A stretch of 64,000 bases of DNA from Methylosinus sp. Sm6 (GCF_019802345.1 NZ_JAINDZ010000003.1:158474-222473), one strand, 5' to 3'; shown: positions 38,093 through 47,686, numbered from the stretch's first letter. Notes: generated from the sequence alone by a model not told the origin. Program-made: numbers and translations.

Positions 38093-38950
38093 TTACCCTC
38101 GCCCGCCCTGCTTGGCGATGGGCTGGTTCGGATCGATCGACAGCGCGCGCTGATAGGATTCGTTCGCCTTGCCGCGATTGCCCTTGCGGTCATAGGCGAG
38201 GCCGAGCCACGCCCAGGCCGGCGCGCTCTTGTTGTCGACATTGAGCGCCGCGTTGAAATCCTCGATCGCCTTGTCGTAATTGCCGAGCGCGACGAGGCTC
38301 TCGCCGCGCGCCTGATAGGGCGCGGCGGCAAAAGGATCGCGGTCGATGGCGTTGTCGAAGTCGGTCACGGCGCGGACATTGTCGCCGCGCTTCTGATGGA
38401 TGAGCCCGCGCGCATGGAAGGCCTGCGCGCTCTCGGGATTGAGGCGGATGGCCTGATCGAGATCGAGCAGCGCCTCATCGAGATTGCCCTGCGCGCGCAG
38501 CAGATTGGCGCGACCGATATAGGCCGGAGCATGATTGGGGTTCACGGTGACGGCGCGGTCGAAATCGAGCCTCGCCTGATCGCTGCGTCCGACCTGACGG
38601 AAGGCCAGCGCGCGATTGGTGAAGGCGGCGGCGTTGTTCGGCTCGAGCTGGATCGCCTGCGAGAAATCGGCGATCGCCTCTTGGAACTGGCCGACCTTGG
38701 CGTGGGCGACGCCGCGCGTGTTGAAGGCCTCGGCGCTGGGATTGCGACGAATGACCTCGGACAGCGATTCGATATTGGCGGAGGCGGCCTTGGGATCGCC
38801 GACCTCGGTCTCGGCGAAGCCGCGGCCCGGCGGACGCAGCACGCCCGCGGTCTCGCAGCCCGCGAGAAATAACAACGCCAACGCCGCGCCCAGACGGGGA
38901 GGCGTTCTCGGAGACATCCGGCGGAGAGCCGGCGCGAGCGGCAATTCCAT
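38093..38950 (-). CDS. TPR-repeat lipoprotein
   Basis: A 285-residue protein made of about six tetratricopeptide repeats (for example AIADFSQAIQLEPNNAAAFT, ALLDLDQAIRLNPESAQAFH, AIEDFNAALNVDNKSAPAW). The signal peptide ends with a lipobox (LFLAGC, Cys about 32). The ATG at 38950 has a strong Shine-Dalgarno (GGGAGG); an internal ATG at 38917 would give a shorter, more typical lipoprotein signal. NlpI-like scaffolds of peptidoglycan enzymes have the same layout, but the partner here is unknown. Confidence 0.85.
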   Translation of the reverse strand: MELPLAPALRRMSPRTPPRLGAALALLFLAGCETAGVLRPPGRGFAETEVGDPKAASANIESLSEVIRRNPSAEAFNTRGVAHAKVGQFQEAIADFSQAIQLEPNNAAAFTNRALAFRQVGRSDQARLDFDRAVTVNPNHAPAYIGRANLLRAQGNLDEALLDLDQAIRLNPESAQAFHARGLIHQKRGDNVRAVTDFDNAIDRDPFAAAPYQARGESLVALGNYDKAIEDFNAALNVDNKSAPAWAWLGLAYDRKGNRGKANESYQRALSIDPNQPIAKQGGRG

Positions 38951-39037
38951 ACCGTTCCTCCCGGAGCCGAGACGAAAGCTTTGCGCTCTATGCGTCGGCC
39001 GAGCCGAATGTAGCGGCCCGACGACCCGAACGACGAT

Positions 39038-39277
39038 TCAGCGACCGCCGGCGGCCGGCTTCGCCTTGACCGGCAGCAGGCCCTCGCGCTGCAGCTTCTT
39101 GCGGGCGAGCTTGCGGGCGCGGCGCACCGCCTCGGCCTTCTCGCGCGCCCGCTTCTCCGAGGGCTTCTCATAATGGCCGCGGAGCTTCATCTCGCGGAAA
39201 ATGCCTTCGCGCTGCATCTTCTTCTTCAGCGCCTTGAGAGCCTGGTCGACATTATTGTCGCGGACGAGAACTTGCAC
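39038..39277 (-). CDS. rpsU: 30S ribosomal protein S21
   Basis: A 79-residue basic protein beginning [20 protein letters not shown] with a GTG start (39275-39277) and AGGA upstream. The C-terminal half is Lys/Arg/Ala-rich ([20 protein letters not shown]), typical of alphaproteobacterial S21. It binds the 30S subunit platform near the anti-Shine-Dalgarno region. Confidence 0.95.
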   Translation of the reverse strand: MQVLVRDNNVDQALKALKKKMQREGIFREMKLRGHYEKPSEKRAREKAEAVRRARKLARKKLQREGLLPVKAKPAAGGR

Positions 39278-39570
39278 GAAGCGATCCTGTTTCTAGGGAC
39301 GCGGCGGCCCCGGTTTGAGTGCGTTGGCGGCCTGTGAGAGCGGCTCGTGAGAATAGCCGATCGGGCGCTGACGGAGCGCCTGATCCGTGGAAAAGCGGGA
39401 TAACAGAGTCGCCTCGGATTGTCCACCGAAAGCGGCTCGGGAAAACCCCGCATTCGAGCGCGATCGTCACAGTCCCGACGCAGATCGTGATATGGGGCGG
39501 CGATCGAATGGCGGCGTATTATCATCCTCCCCGCGCGAATGGGAGAGAAGGAAACGCCCTCGCCTGACGC

Positions 39571-40428
39571 ATGACTGCGGGAGAATGTGAATCCTTGACC
39601 GGCGCCGGAACCGACCACACCAAGCCGAAGATCGAAGGCGGCCCCACGATCGTGCTGGTGCGTCCACAGCTCGCCGTGAACATCGGCATGTGCGCGCGCG
39701 CCATGGCCAATTTCGGCCTGTCCGATTTGCGCCTCGTCGCCCCGCGCGAAGGCTGGCCGACACGCGATCCGGTCTATCGCGAAGCCTCCTATTCCGCCGC
39801 GGCCGGCGCGGCTCATCTGCTCGACAGCGCCCGCCTCTATGAGACGGCGCGGGAGGCGATCGCCGATCTCTCCTTCGTCTACGCCGCCACGGCGCGCGAG
39901 CGCGGCCAGATGAAGCCCGTCGTCACTCCGGCCGCCGCCTTGCCCGCCATGGCGGCGCGCATGGCCGCCGGCGAGCGCCATGGGGTGATGTTCGGCCCCG
40001 AGCGCACCGGGCTCGACAATGACGAGGTCGCGCTCGCCGATGCGATCCTCACCTTTCCGGTCAATCCCGCCTATGCCTCGCTCAATCTGGCGCAGGCGGT
40101 GCTGCTCACCGGCTATGAATGGTTCCGCTCCGCTCATGGCGACGCCATTCCTTTCGACAACAGCGAACGCTCGCCGCCGGCGACCCGCGAGATGACCCTC
40201 TCCTTCTTCGACTTTCTGGAGGGGGAGCTCGACAAGCGGCAGTTCTTCCGTCCCGAGACCAAGAAGCCGGTGATGTCGCGCAATCTGCGCAACATGTTTC
40301 ATCGCATGGGTTTGACAGAGCAGGACGTTCGCACTCTCCGGGGCATGGTGGTGCGCCTCGTCGAAGGCCCGCGCCGCGAGCCCAAGAAAGAGAGCCGGCG
40401 AAAGCAGGACGAGCCCGGAGGCGAGTAG
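39571..40428 (+). CDS. trmJ: TrmJ-type tRNA 2'-O-methyltransferase (SPOUT family)
   Basis: A 285-residue SpoU/TrmH superfamily enzyme, closest to TrmJ, which methylates position 32 of certain tRNAs. Motifs: VLVRPQLAVNIGMCARAMANFG (motif 1 region), MFGPERTGLDNDEV (motif 2), and NPAYASLNLAQAVLLTGYE (motif 3, the SAM knot). The C-terminal region (PVMSRNLRNMFHRMGLTEQD) matches the TrmJ extension. The ATG at 39571 is followed by about 20 weakly conserved residues, so the true start could be slightly further in. Divergent from rpsU. Confidence 0.88.
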   Translation: MTAGECESLTGAGTDHTKPKIEGGPTIVLVRPQLAVNIGMCARAMANFGLSDLRLVAPREGWPTRDPVYREASYSAAAGAAHLLDSARLYETAREAIADLSFVYAATARERGQMKPVVTPAAALPAMAARMAAGERHGVMFGPERTGLDNDEVALADAILTFPVNPAYASLNLAQAVLLTGYEWFRSAHGDAIPFDNSERSPPATREMTLSFFDFLEGELDKRQFFRPETKKPVMSRNLRNMFHRMGLTEQDVRTLRGMVVRLVEGPRREPKKESRRKQDEPGGE

Positions 40429-40435
40429 AGCGATC

Positions 40436-41473
40436 TCAACGCGCCGGCGGCGCGTACATCAGGCCGCCCTCGGTCCACAGAGCATTGAGCCGACGGTCGA
40501 GATCGAGCGGCGAGCCATGACCGAGATTGCGTTCGAAGATTTCGCCGTAATTGCCGACATGCTTGACGATGCGATAGGCCCAGTCGGGCTCGAGCCCGAA
40601 GCCCTCGATCCGGCCGCCCTCGACGCCGAGCAGGCGGCGCATGCGCGGATCGACGGATTTCAGCGCCTCGTCGACATTGGTCGAGGCGACGCCGAGCTCC
40701 TCGGCGTCGACCATGCCGAACAGGGTCCAACGCACGATGTCGAACCATTGCCCGTCGTCCTGGCGGACGATCGGGCCGAGCGGCTCCTTGTCGATGAGCT
40801 CGGAGAGGATCGCATGCTTGCCCGGCGCTTCGAGCCGCGAGCGCGCAGCAGCGAGCGTCGAAATGTCGGCGGTCAGAGCGTCGCACCGGCCCTGCGCATA
40901 GGCGTCCGCCGCCTCCTCGAAGGAGGCGAACAGCCGCGGCTCGACCGGCTTTTCGCCGGCGCGGCGGTCGTCGACGAGATCGAGCTCGAACGGCGTGCCC
41001 TGCTGCACACAAACCGAGAGTCCCGAAAGATCGCGCCGCGACTGCGCGGCGCGCTTGCTGCTGGTGAGAAAGCCCTGGCCGTCGAAAAATGTGGTCGCCA
41101 CATAGGCGACGCCCTGCCCGGCGTCGCGCGACAAGGTCCAGGCGCCGCCCCGCGCCAGCAGATCGACCTCGCCCGATTGCAGCGCCTTCAGCCGCTCCTT
41201 GGGCGCGAGCGCCACGATCGTCGAACGGTTCGGGTCGTCGAAGATCGCCGCGGCGACGGCGCGGCAAAAGTCGACGTCGAGCCCGCTCCATTCGCCAGTT
41301 TCGCGCTGCAGCGCGAAGCCGGGATGACCCCCGCTCACGCCGCAGATCAAATGGCCGCGCGCCGTCGCCTGGCCGAGCGTCGACTGACGCAGGTCGCCCG
41401 AGCCGCGCGCGGGCGCGAGAGCAAGAAGCAGGGCGATCGTCGCCGCGGCGAAACAGGACAGGCGGGGCAGCAT
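40436..41473 (-). CDS. Amino-acid ABC transporter substrate-binding protein (AapJ-like), orphan
   Basis: A 345-residue periplasmic binding protein. Start at 41471-41473 gives a clear signal peptide (MLPRLSCFAAATIALLLALA). The type II binding fold begins LICGVSGGHPGFALQRE and GLDVDFCRAVAAAIF, matching the AapJ/BztA general L-amino-acid family. The usual permease and ATPase genes (aapQMP) are not nearby on either side, so it must use a transporter encoded elsewhere or serve another role. Divergent from metC. Confidence 0.85.
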   Translation of the reverse strand: MLPRLSCFAAATIALLLALAPARGSGDLRQSTLGQATARGHLICGVSGGHPGFALQRETGEWSGLDVDFCRAVAAAIFDDPNRSTIVALAPKERLKALQSGEVDLLARGGAWTLSRDAGQGVAYVATTFFDGQGFLTSSKRAAQSRRDLSGLSVCVQQGTPFELDLVDDRRAGEKPVEPRLFASFEEAADAYAQGRCDALTADISTLAAARSRLEAPGKHAILSELIDKEPLGPIVRQDDGQWFDIVRWTLFGMVDAEELGVASTNVDEALKSVDPRMRRLLGVEGGRIEGFGLEPDWAYRIVKHVGNYGEIFERNLGHGSPLDLDRRLNALWTEGGLMYAPPAR

Positions 41474-41654
41474 TGGACGTCTCTCGTATGGCCTCGCCGC
41501 GGGAAGCGGACGGCCGCATCGGCGAGCCGTCCCCTCTCCGAGGCATGACGCTCGAATCCCCGCTATATTGCGAACGGATGGAGTCGCATCGGCTCGATGG
41601 TGAAAGCCCGGGTGTTCGAACATGAGCGAGACTAACGAGGAATCAAGGCGAAAA

Positions 41655-42824
41655 ATGCGAAGCCGCACCCGGCTCGCCCATGCCGGGCGCAAGCCCTCGC
41701 AGCAATTCGGCTTCGTGAACACGCCGATCTACCGGGGCTCGACGGTGCTGTTTCCCGACACGGCGGCGCTGCTGGCCAATCGCGGCGCCTATACCTACGC
41801 CACCAAGGGCACGCCGACGGTCCGAGCGCTCGAGGAGGCCTGGAGCGAAGTCTCTGGGGCGGCAAACGCCGTCGCCGTCCCTTCGGGCCTCGCGGCGATC
41901 AATCTGGCGCTGCTGACGGCGGTGAAGGCCGGCGATCACATCCTCGTGACCGATTCCTGCTATCTGCCGGCCCGCATCTTCTGCGATGGCGTGCTGAAGC
42001 GGCTCGGCGTCGAGACGAGCTATTACGATCCGCGCATCGGCGCGGACATAGCGAGCCTGATGCGGCCGAACACATCGGCCGTGCTGACCGAGTCGCCCGG
42101 CTCGCAGAGCCTCGAGGTGCAGGATGTGCCGGCGATCGCAGCAGTTGCGCATGAGCGCGGCGCCTGCGTCATTCTCGACAACACCTGGGCGACGCCGCTG
42201 TTCTTTCCGCCGCATGAGCGCGGCGTCGACCTTTCCATCGAGGCCGGCACCAAATATCTTTCGGGCCATTCGGATCTTCTTCTCGGACTCGTCTCGGCCA
42301 ATGAGAAATGGGCGCGGCGCCTGCGCGCGACCTATGACGCGCTCGCCATCTGCCCCGGGCCCGAGGATGTGTTTCTCGCTCTGCGCGGCTTGCGCAGCAT
42401 GGAGCTGCGCCTGCGCGAGGCGGAGCGCGCCGGCGTCGAGCTGGCGCGCTGGCTCGAGCAGCGCGACGAGGTCGCGCGCGTCATTCATCCCGCGCTCGAA
42501 ACGCATCCGGACCATGCGCTGTGGAAGCGCGATTTTTCGGGCTCGACGGGCCTGTTCTCGATCGTGCTGAAGCCGGTCGCGCAGCCGGCCCTCGCGGCGA
42601 TGCTCGACGGGCTCGAATTATTCGGCCTCGGCTATTCCTGGGGCGGCTATGAGAGCCTCGTGCTGCCCTTCGACTGCAAGAGCTATCGCACGGCGACGCA
42701 ATGGAGCTCGGAAGGACCGGCGTTGCGCTTTTCGGTCGGGCTCGAGGATCTCGACGATCTGAAGGCGGATCTGGCCGCCGGATTCGCGCGGCTGCGTGCG
42801 ACGGAAGCAACGGAAAAAACATAA
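41655..42824 (+). CDS. metC: Cystathionine beta-lyase
   Basis: A PLP enzyme that cleaves cystathionine to homocysteine, pyruvate and ammonia in methionine synthesis. 389 residues from the ATG at 41655, which has AAGG at good spacing; an ATG at 41622 adds eleven polar residues and has no Shine-Dalgarno. PLP lysine in EAGTKYLSGHSD (about 199). GFVNTPIYRGSTVLF and SWGGYESLVLPF mark the alphaproteobacterial MetC branch rather than MetB or MetZ. Confidence 0.9.
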   Translation: MRSRTRLAHAGRKPSQQFGFVNTPIYRGSTVLFPDTAALLANRGAYTYATKGTPTVRALEEAWSEVSGAANAVAVPSGLAAINLALLTAVKAGDHILVTDSCYLPARIFCDGVLKRLGVETSYYDPRIGADIASLMRPNTSAVLTESPGSQSLEVQDVPAIAAVAHERGACVILDNTWATPLFFPPHERGVDLSIEAGTKYLSGHSDLLLGLVSANEKWARRLRATYDALAICPGPEDVFLALRGLRSMELRLREAERAGVELARWLEQRDEVARVIHPALETHPDHALWKRDFSGSTGLFSIVLKPVAQPALAAMLDGLELFGLGYSWGGYESLVLPFDCKSYRTATQWSSEGPALRFSVGLEDLDDLKADLAAGFARLRATEATEKT

Positions 42825-42944
42825 AAAAAGACTGAGTTCACGCTACGTAGTTCCCCCCGATTTCGCCTGCGGCGAATAGCCCGTAAAGGTTGGGTCGTCG
42901 AACGCAGCGGGTCTTCGAGGGGAAGCGTTCGGGGGAGTAGGATC

Positions 42945-43220
42945 ATGGCTCATCTGTCCAACGCGGGCCTCGGCGCGCCCACGTCGAACGAAACCATGTC
43001 GAAGGTGACGCGCTCGCAGCGACACGACACGCTGCTCGCCTCCTATCTGCTCGGTCTCGGCCACGGGACAGCGGCGGTGCGCGACCAGATCGTCGCCGAT
43101 CTCGACGGCTTCCTCGACCTCGGCGCGACGCGCCGCGCGGCCGATCAGCTCGTGGTGCTGCGCGCCTTTCTGGCGCAATATCCGGAGGCGGCGCGGGGCG
43201 CTCGCGCCCTCGGCGCGTGA
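42945..43220 (+). CDS. Protein of unknown function, 91 residues
   Basis: A small soluble protein with a strong Shine-Dalgarno (GGGGGAGTAGGA). The first 25 residues are polar (SNAGLGAPTSNETMSKVTRS), then two probable helices (DTLLASYLLGLGHGTAAVRD; ARTRRAADQ-type region to FLAQYPEA). Not recognised. It is followed 36 bp later by two coiled-coil membrane genes on the same strand and may share their transcript. Confidence 0.65.
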   Translation: MAHLSNAGLGAPTSNETMSKVTRSQRHDTLLASYLLGLGHGTAAVRDQIVADLDGFLDLGATRRAADQLVVLRAFLAQYPEAARGARALGA

Positions 43221-43256
43221 TGGACTTTCGAGGACTTCTCCGCTATCTTCGGAGGC

Positions 43257-43538
43257 ATGAGCGCGCTGCTTTTCGATACTCTTCGCCTGTCCCGCACCTT
43301 GCGGGACAAAGGGCATTTCACCATTGAACAGGCAGAGACGCTCGCTGAGGCGCTGGGGGAAGCGGGGCAGGACGATCTCGCCACCAAAGCGGATCTGGCG
43401 AGGCTCGAAAGCAAGCTCGAGGCCAAGCTCGCGGAAACGAAGGCCGATATTCTCAAATGGGTTGTCGGCGCGATCGGCTTTCAAACCCTGGTGATCCTCG
43501 GCGCGCTCGTATCGCTCGCACGCATTTTCGCGAAGTGA
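43257..43538 (+). CDS. Coiled-coil membrane protein, short paralogue
   Basis: A 93-residue protein: an N-terminal helical region (SALLFDTLRLSRTLRDKG, then EQAETLAEALGEA), a short coiled coil (LATKADLARLESKLEAKLAE) and a C-terminal membrane helix (VVGAIGFQTLVILGALVSLA) ending RIFAK. It resembles CCDC90/DUF1640-like proteins in layout. Nearly identical at both ends to the next gene. GGAGG lies very close to the ATG, so initiation may be weak. Function unknown. Confidence 0.75.
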   Translation: MSALLFDTLRLSRTLRDKGHFTIEQAETLAEALGEAGQDDLATKADLARLESKLEAKLAETKADILKWVVGAIGFQTLVILGALVSLARIFAK

Positions 43539-43586
43539 GGGCAGCGGCCGCGCGCCGCGAATGACCGCGCGCAAGCCGAGCGAGAA

Positions 43587-44030
43587 ATGGACTTTCGCCG
43601 GTCCGCAGACCATAATCCGTTCGTGAGCGCCCTACTCTTCGACACGCTTCGCCTGTCCCGCACGCTGCGGGACAAAGGACGTTTCAGTTCCGAGCAGGCG
43701 GAAACGCTCGCCGAGGCGCTGGGCGAGGCCATGCAGGGCGATCTCGCCACGAAGGCGGATGTGTCCACTGTCCGAGTCGATCTGGACGCCTTCAAGGCCG
43801 ACTTGGCAAGCGTCAAGACCGATGTCGCCGTCATCAAATTAGAGTTGAGCGCCGTCAAGACGGATGTGGTCACGATCAAGTCGGACTTAGGAACGCTCAG
43901 GGCCGAACTGAAATCCAGCATCTCCGATGCCAAGACCGATATTTTGAAATGGGTCGTCGGCGCGATCGGCTTTCAGACCATCCTGATCCTCGGGGGGCTG
44001 ATCTCGCTCGCGCGCGTTTTCGCGAAGTGA
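43587..44030 (+). CDS. Coiled-coil membrane protein, long paralogue with seven heptads
   Basis: 147 residues from the ATG at 43587; the GTG at 43623 aligns with the start of the shorter paralogue and is equally possible. Ends match the neighbour almost residue for residue, but the middle is expanded by about 50 residues into seven successive heptads (VDLDAFK, ADLASVK, TDVAVIK, LELSAVK, TDVVTIK, SDLGTLR, AELKSSI; nt 43776-43922). One C-terminal membrane helix follows. Clearly a tandem duplicate with growth or loss of the coiled coil. Confidence 0.75.
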   Translation: MDFRRSADHNPFVSALLFDTLRLSRTLRDKGRFSSEQAETLAEALGEAMQGDLATKADVSTVRVDLDAFKADLASVKTDVAVIKLELSAVKTDVVTIKSDLGTLRAELKSSISDAKTDILKWVVGAIGFQTILILGGLISLARVFAK

Positions 44031-44077
44031 GAGCTGCGCCGGCGCTCCCGGAGACGGGAGGCGCACGCACACAGGCC

Positions 44078-44102
44078 GACGGCCCACGCTCGGCGGGCCG
44101 TC
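44078..44102. terminator. Possible bidirectional terminator hairpin
   Basis: A perfect 8-bp stem GACGGCCC / GGGCCGTC with a 9-base loop, between the convergent coiled-coil and TonB receptor genes. There is no real T tract on either side, so termination is only suggested by position. Confidence 0.35.
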
Positions 44103-44121
44103 GCGACAGCAGCAAATTTCG

Positions 44122-46626
44122 TCAGAATGTCACGCGCGCAGAACCCATGAATCGCCTCGGCGAGCCGAACATCAGATTGCCGAGCCCGTCGCTGTTCACG
44201 AAATAAGTCCGGTCCAACAGATTATCGACGTTGAGCTGGAGCTTGATCCTCGTCGGCGCCCAATCCCATTCGTAGCTGGCCATGGCGTTCACCACGGTGA
44301 AGCCGGCCATCTGGAAAGTGTTGGCGAGATCGCCTTCCCGGCCGCCGCGGCTGACGACGCCGGCTCCGAATTTCAGACCACGCCAGTCGCCGTCCTGAAC
44401 CTCATAGGTCGACCAGAAGCTTCCGCCGACGCGCGGCACGCCGAAGAAGCGCTTGCCCTGATTGCCGATCGACTTCCCGGTCGCGTCTATCGTATCCTCG
44501 AGAACGACCGCATCGGTGAACGCCAGGGCGCCGATGACGCGCAAGCCTGGGAGAACTTCGCCCGAGACATCGAGCTCGACGCCCCGGCTGCGCACTTCCC
44601 CGGTCACATCCTTCAGCAACGGATTGAACGGGTTCCGCGTGGCGACGTTCTGCTTGGTCAGATTGAAATAGGCGAAGCTCGCCGTCACCCGCTGGTCGAA
44701 CACCTCGGTCTTGACGCCCGCCTCCCATTGCTGGGCCGTTTCGGGCAACAAGGATTGCGGAATTGGCCCCGCCTGGAACAGAACGCCATTGGGCAGGCCG
44801 AAGTTTTGAACATAGCTGCCATAGAGCGAAATCTCTGGAATCGGACGCCAGAGAAGCCCGAAGCGAGGATTGACCGCGCTATTGTGATTGGAGGCGACGA
44901 TCGGCGCGGAGCCATTGTCCACCGCTCGGGACGAGGGATTGCGGGCATCGTCGTAGCGGAGCCCTGCGAGAACATGCACGTTGTAGGGCAGTTCGATCTG
45001 ATCCTGCAGAAAAAGCCCATACCATTGCGGATGGGTGAAAAAATGCCCGGGCGCGGAGAGCGGTACGAGCGCTCCTTCCGGGACTTTGGTGAAAATATTG
45101 ATGGACGTCCCCTGTGCGAGGCCAGCGTAGGTGTCGTGCGGCGCCTGGTCGACGTAATCGGCGCCGAACAGCAGCGTGTGCTTTGCTCCCCATGTGGTCA
45201 CATGCCCCGTCACGTCCGCCGACGCCTGATAGAGCGCGTCGCGGAAATGCTCGGCCTCCACGCCGCGGGGAAGCACGCCCGCCGCGCTCGCCGTTCCGAA
45301 CGGGAAGTTTTCGTTGTTGCTGTCGCCGTTGAGGAAATTCGCCGAAAAGCGGTGGCGCAACGTCCAGCTCTCATCGAAAGCATGAGACAGGGCATAGCCG
45401 AATCGGACTTCCTCGACGCTCGCGCGAGGCGCGTCATAGAGGTTGGTCGAGCGGGACAGGTTTGGAATCCGAGGCGGACTGCCGAAGACCGGAATTCCAT
45501 TGATGAAAGGATCGCGGGTGTTCAGATAATGAAAATCGAAGGTGATCTGGGTGGCCGCGTCGATCTCCCATCGCAGCTTGGGGGCAATGAACACGCGCTC
45601 GTTCCGGGCGAAGTCGACGAAGGAGCCGGCGTTTTCATATGCCATATCGAATCGATAGAAGAGGCCGTCGCCGGCGCTGACCGGACCGCCGAAATCGAGC
45701 GTGGTCCGATAGAATGCGAATGAACCGATCTGCTGTTCCACGGCGTGAAAAGGCTGCGCGAGCGGCTGCTTGGTCACGAGATTGACGAGCGCGCCGGGCT
45801 CGATGCGCCCATAGAGGATCGACGCCGGTCCCTTGAGCACCTCGACATGATCGACATCGGCGAGATCATTGGACGAAGTGACCGTGCCGAAGGCTTTGGG
45901 CTGAAGCACGCCGTCGCGATAAATTCTATCCACCTTGAAGCCGCGGACGAGGAAATTATCCGCCGAGGCGCCATAACTGCCGCCAGACGGCAGCGTATAG
46001 ACGCCGCTCACATTCTCCAGCGCCTTGTCGAGGCGCACCGCCTGCTGATCCTGCAGCACCTGTTGCGGAACGACCTGGATGGAAATCGGCGTCTCCATGA
46101 CAGGCGTGCTGGTCTTGGTCGCGGTGCTCGCATTCGGGTGGCGATAGGCCTTCGGATCGGACGCGCCGCCGGGGCCGCCGGGCGCGCCTGTTCTCGCTTG
46201 CGCCCCCACATCGATCGGCGGCAGCGCCTCCGCGCCCGCATCGCTGCGCACGGCGTCGTTCTGCGCCAATATGATCGACACCGACTTCGCGTCCGGCCCG
46301 CCGAAGCGATAGGTCAGCCCCGTGCCGTCGAGCAGATGATCGAGCCCCTGACGCATCGAGAACGCGCCGACGAGCCCCGTCGTGCGCAGCGCGCGCGTGA
46401 CGCGCGCGTCATAGAGCAGATGCAGCCCATTTTTCACGGCAAAGGCGTTGAGCGCGGTCGCAACCGACCCCGCCGGAATATCATAGACCAGCACAACGCC
46501 GCTGCGCTCCTGCGGCGAGAGCGACGCCTGCGCCGGCGCGCTCCCCGCCGCGAAGGCGCCGAGCGCCATCGCCGCAACCGTCGAGCTCATCGCCGCACCC
46601 TTGTGACGCAGACTTTTCTTCACCAT
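44122..46626 (-). CDS. TonB-dependent receptor with STN signalling domain (module A)
   Basis: An 834-residue outer-membrane receptor. Signal peptide (about 1-33), then an STN domain (VLVYDIPAGSVATALNAFA, about 45-115) which contacts the FecR protein, a Gly/Pro linker containing ALPPIDVGAQA (a possible TonB box), the plug (about 165-290; VEVLKGPASILYGRIEPGAL) and a beta-barrel ending in FMGSARVTF with a terminal Phe. Layout and motifs fit ferric-siderophore receptors such as FpvA/FhuA; other metal chelates are equally possible. AGGA precedes the ATG. Last gene of a four-gene unit. Confidence 0.92.
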   Translation of the reverse strand: MVKKSLRHKGAAMSSTVAAMALGAFAAGSAPAQASLSPQERSGVVLVYDIPAGSVATALNAFAVKNGLHLLYDARVTRALRTTGLVGAFSMRQGLDHLLDGTGLTYRFGGPDAKSVSIILAQNDAVRSDAGAEALPPIDVGAQARTGAPGGPGGASDPKAYRHPNASTATKTSTPVMETPISIQVVPQQVLQDQQAVRLDKALENVSGVYTLPSGGSYGASADNFLVRGFKVDRIYRDGVLQPKAFGTVTSSNDLADVDHVEVLKGPASILYGRIEPGALVNLVTKQPLAQPFHAVEQQIGSFAFYRTTLDFGGPVSAGDGLFYRFDMAYENAGSFVDFARNERVFIAPKLRWEIDAATQITFDFHYLNTRDPFINGIPVFGSPPRIPNLSRSTNLYDAPRASVEEVRFGYALSHAFDESWTLRHRFSANFLNGDSNNENFPFGTASAAGVLPRGVEAEHFRDALYQASADVTGHVTTWGAKHTLLFGADYVDQAPHDTYAGLAQGTSINIFTKVPEGALVPLSAPGHFFTHPQWYGLFLQDQIELPYNVHVLAGLRYDDARNPSSRAVDNGSAPIVASNHNSAVNPRFGLLWRPIPEISLYGSYVQNFGLPNGVLFQAGPIPQSLLPETAQQWEAGVKTEVFDQRVTASFAYFNLTKQNVATRNPFNPLLKDVTGEVRSRGVELDVSGEVLPGLRVIGALAFTDAVVLEDTIDATGKSIGNQGKRFFGVPRVGGSFWSTYEVQDGDWRGLKFGAGVVSRGGREGDLANTFQMAGFTVVNAMASYEWDWAPTRIKLQLNVDNLLDRTYFVNSDGLGNLMFGSPRRFMGSARVTF

Positions 46627-46744
46627 CGCCGCTTCCTATCGAAATGTGCCAGAGGCGCTCCATCGCGCCCGTGACCCACTCGACGCGGTCGCGTCGAATT
46701 CGGAATGTCGAAACGCAAACTTTTTTGCCCGCGCGGACGCGGCG

Positions 46745-47686
46745 TCACTCGGTCAGAAAGATCAGATAGCTCGTCAGCTGCACCGCGCGCAGGCCGAGGA
46801 AGAACTCGATCTCGCGCAAGGTCGTCAGCGGCTCGGACGTCGAGAAGACGCCGCTCACCCGCCGCGCGCAGGTCGACGGGCGCAAGCAGAGCACGGCTCC
46901 GTGACGATAGCGGGCGAGCGTCGCCAGCACCTCGCCGAGCGGACGATCCTCCACCACCAGCGCGCCGCGACGCCAGGCGGCGATGGCGTCCGCAGCGACA
47001 GAGACCGGCGGCTGCCCCGGCGCGGCGGTCTCGAACGCGGTCGACTGACGCTCGCCCACTTCCACGCGCGCGCCGCCGCTCGCCACCGCCACCCTGTGCT
47101 CGCCGACCGACACATGCGCTCCGCCCTCGCGCAGCGCGACGTCGAAGGCCGTGCCCAGCGCCGTGACGCTTCCCCCCGCCGCCTCCACCACGAATGGCCG
47201 CGCGGCGTCGGGCGCGACCACGAACCAGGCCTCCCCCGCGAGCAGCCGCACCACCCGCCGCCCCGGCTCGAAGCGCAGCGCGATCGCCGAGCCGGCGTCC
47301 AGCTCCACGCGCGAGCCGTCGGACAGCGTCACCGATTTGGACTCGGCGACGCCGGTCGCATGATCGGCCTGCAGCAGGATCGACAGATGGTCGAAGCAGG
47401 CGAAGACGGCGAGCGAGGCCGCGAGCAGCGCCGCCAGCGCCGCCGTCGGACGCCGCGACGCGCGCTTCGCCGGGGCGTGGGCCGGCCGCAGCGCGCGCGC
47501 CTCCTCGAACATTCGGGCGATATCCGCATAGGCGGCGGCATGGGCGGGATCGGCGGCGAGCCATGCCTCGAAATCGGCGCGCCGCGCGCCGGAAAGCTCG
47601 CCGGCCTTGGCCAGCACCCACCATTCGATCGCCGCCTCATGGGCGGCGCCGCTCCGAGCGCCTGTCTCGTCCGGTTCTGCGACCAT
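46745..47686 (-). CDS. FecR-type anti-sigma factor (module A)
   Basis: A 313-residue single-span protein. The N-terminal cytoplasmic part has the DUF4880 helix (AAIEWWVLAKAGELSGARRADFEAWLAADP); the membrane helix is at about 80-98; the periplasmic FecR domain follows (VTLSDGSRVELDAGSAI, LLAGEAWFVVAPD, VTALGTAFDVAL), and the C-terminal secretin/TonB-like part ends in a hydrophobic stretch. It would hold the upstream-encoded sigma factor inactive until the receptor signals through its STN domain. Confidence 0.92.
   Translation of the reverse strand: MVAEPDETGARSGAAHEAAIEWWVLAKAGELSGARRADFEAWLAADPAHAAAYADIARMFEEARALRPAHAPAKRASRRPTAALAALLAASLAVFACFDHLSILLQADHATGVAESKSVTLSDGSRVELDAGSAIALRFEPGRRVVRLLAGEAWFVVAPDAARPFVVEAAGGSVTALGTAFDVALREGGAHVSVGEHRVAVASGGARVEVGERQSTAFETAAPGQPPVSVAADAIAAWRRGALVVEDRPLGEVLATLARYRHGAVLCLRPSTCARRVSGVFSTSEPLTTLREIEFFLGLRAVQLTSYLIFLTE

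Noticed and set aside
41474..41654. A SAM-II riboswitch upstream of metC.
   Set aside because: The conserved pseudoknot elements (GCTAAA and the pyrimidine stretch) are absent.
43220..43256. An upstream ATG start for the short coiled-coil gene, matching that of its paralogue.
   Set aside because: The ATG at 43220 is out of frame with the gene, whereas the corresponding ATG in the second copy is in frame.
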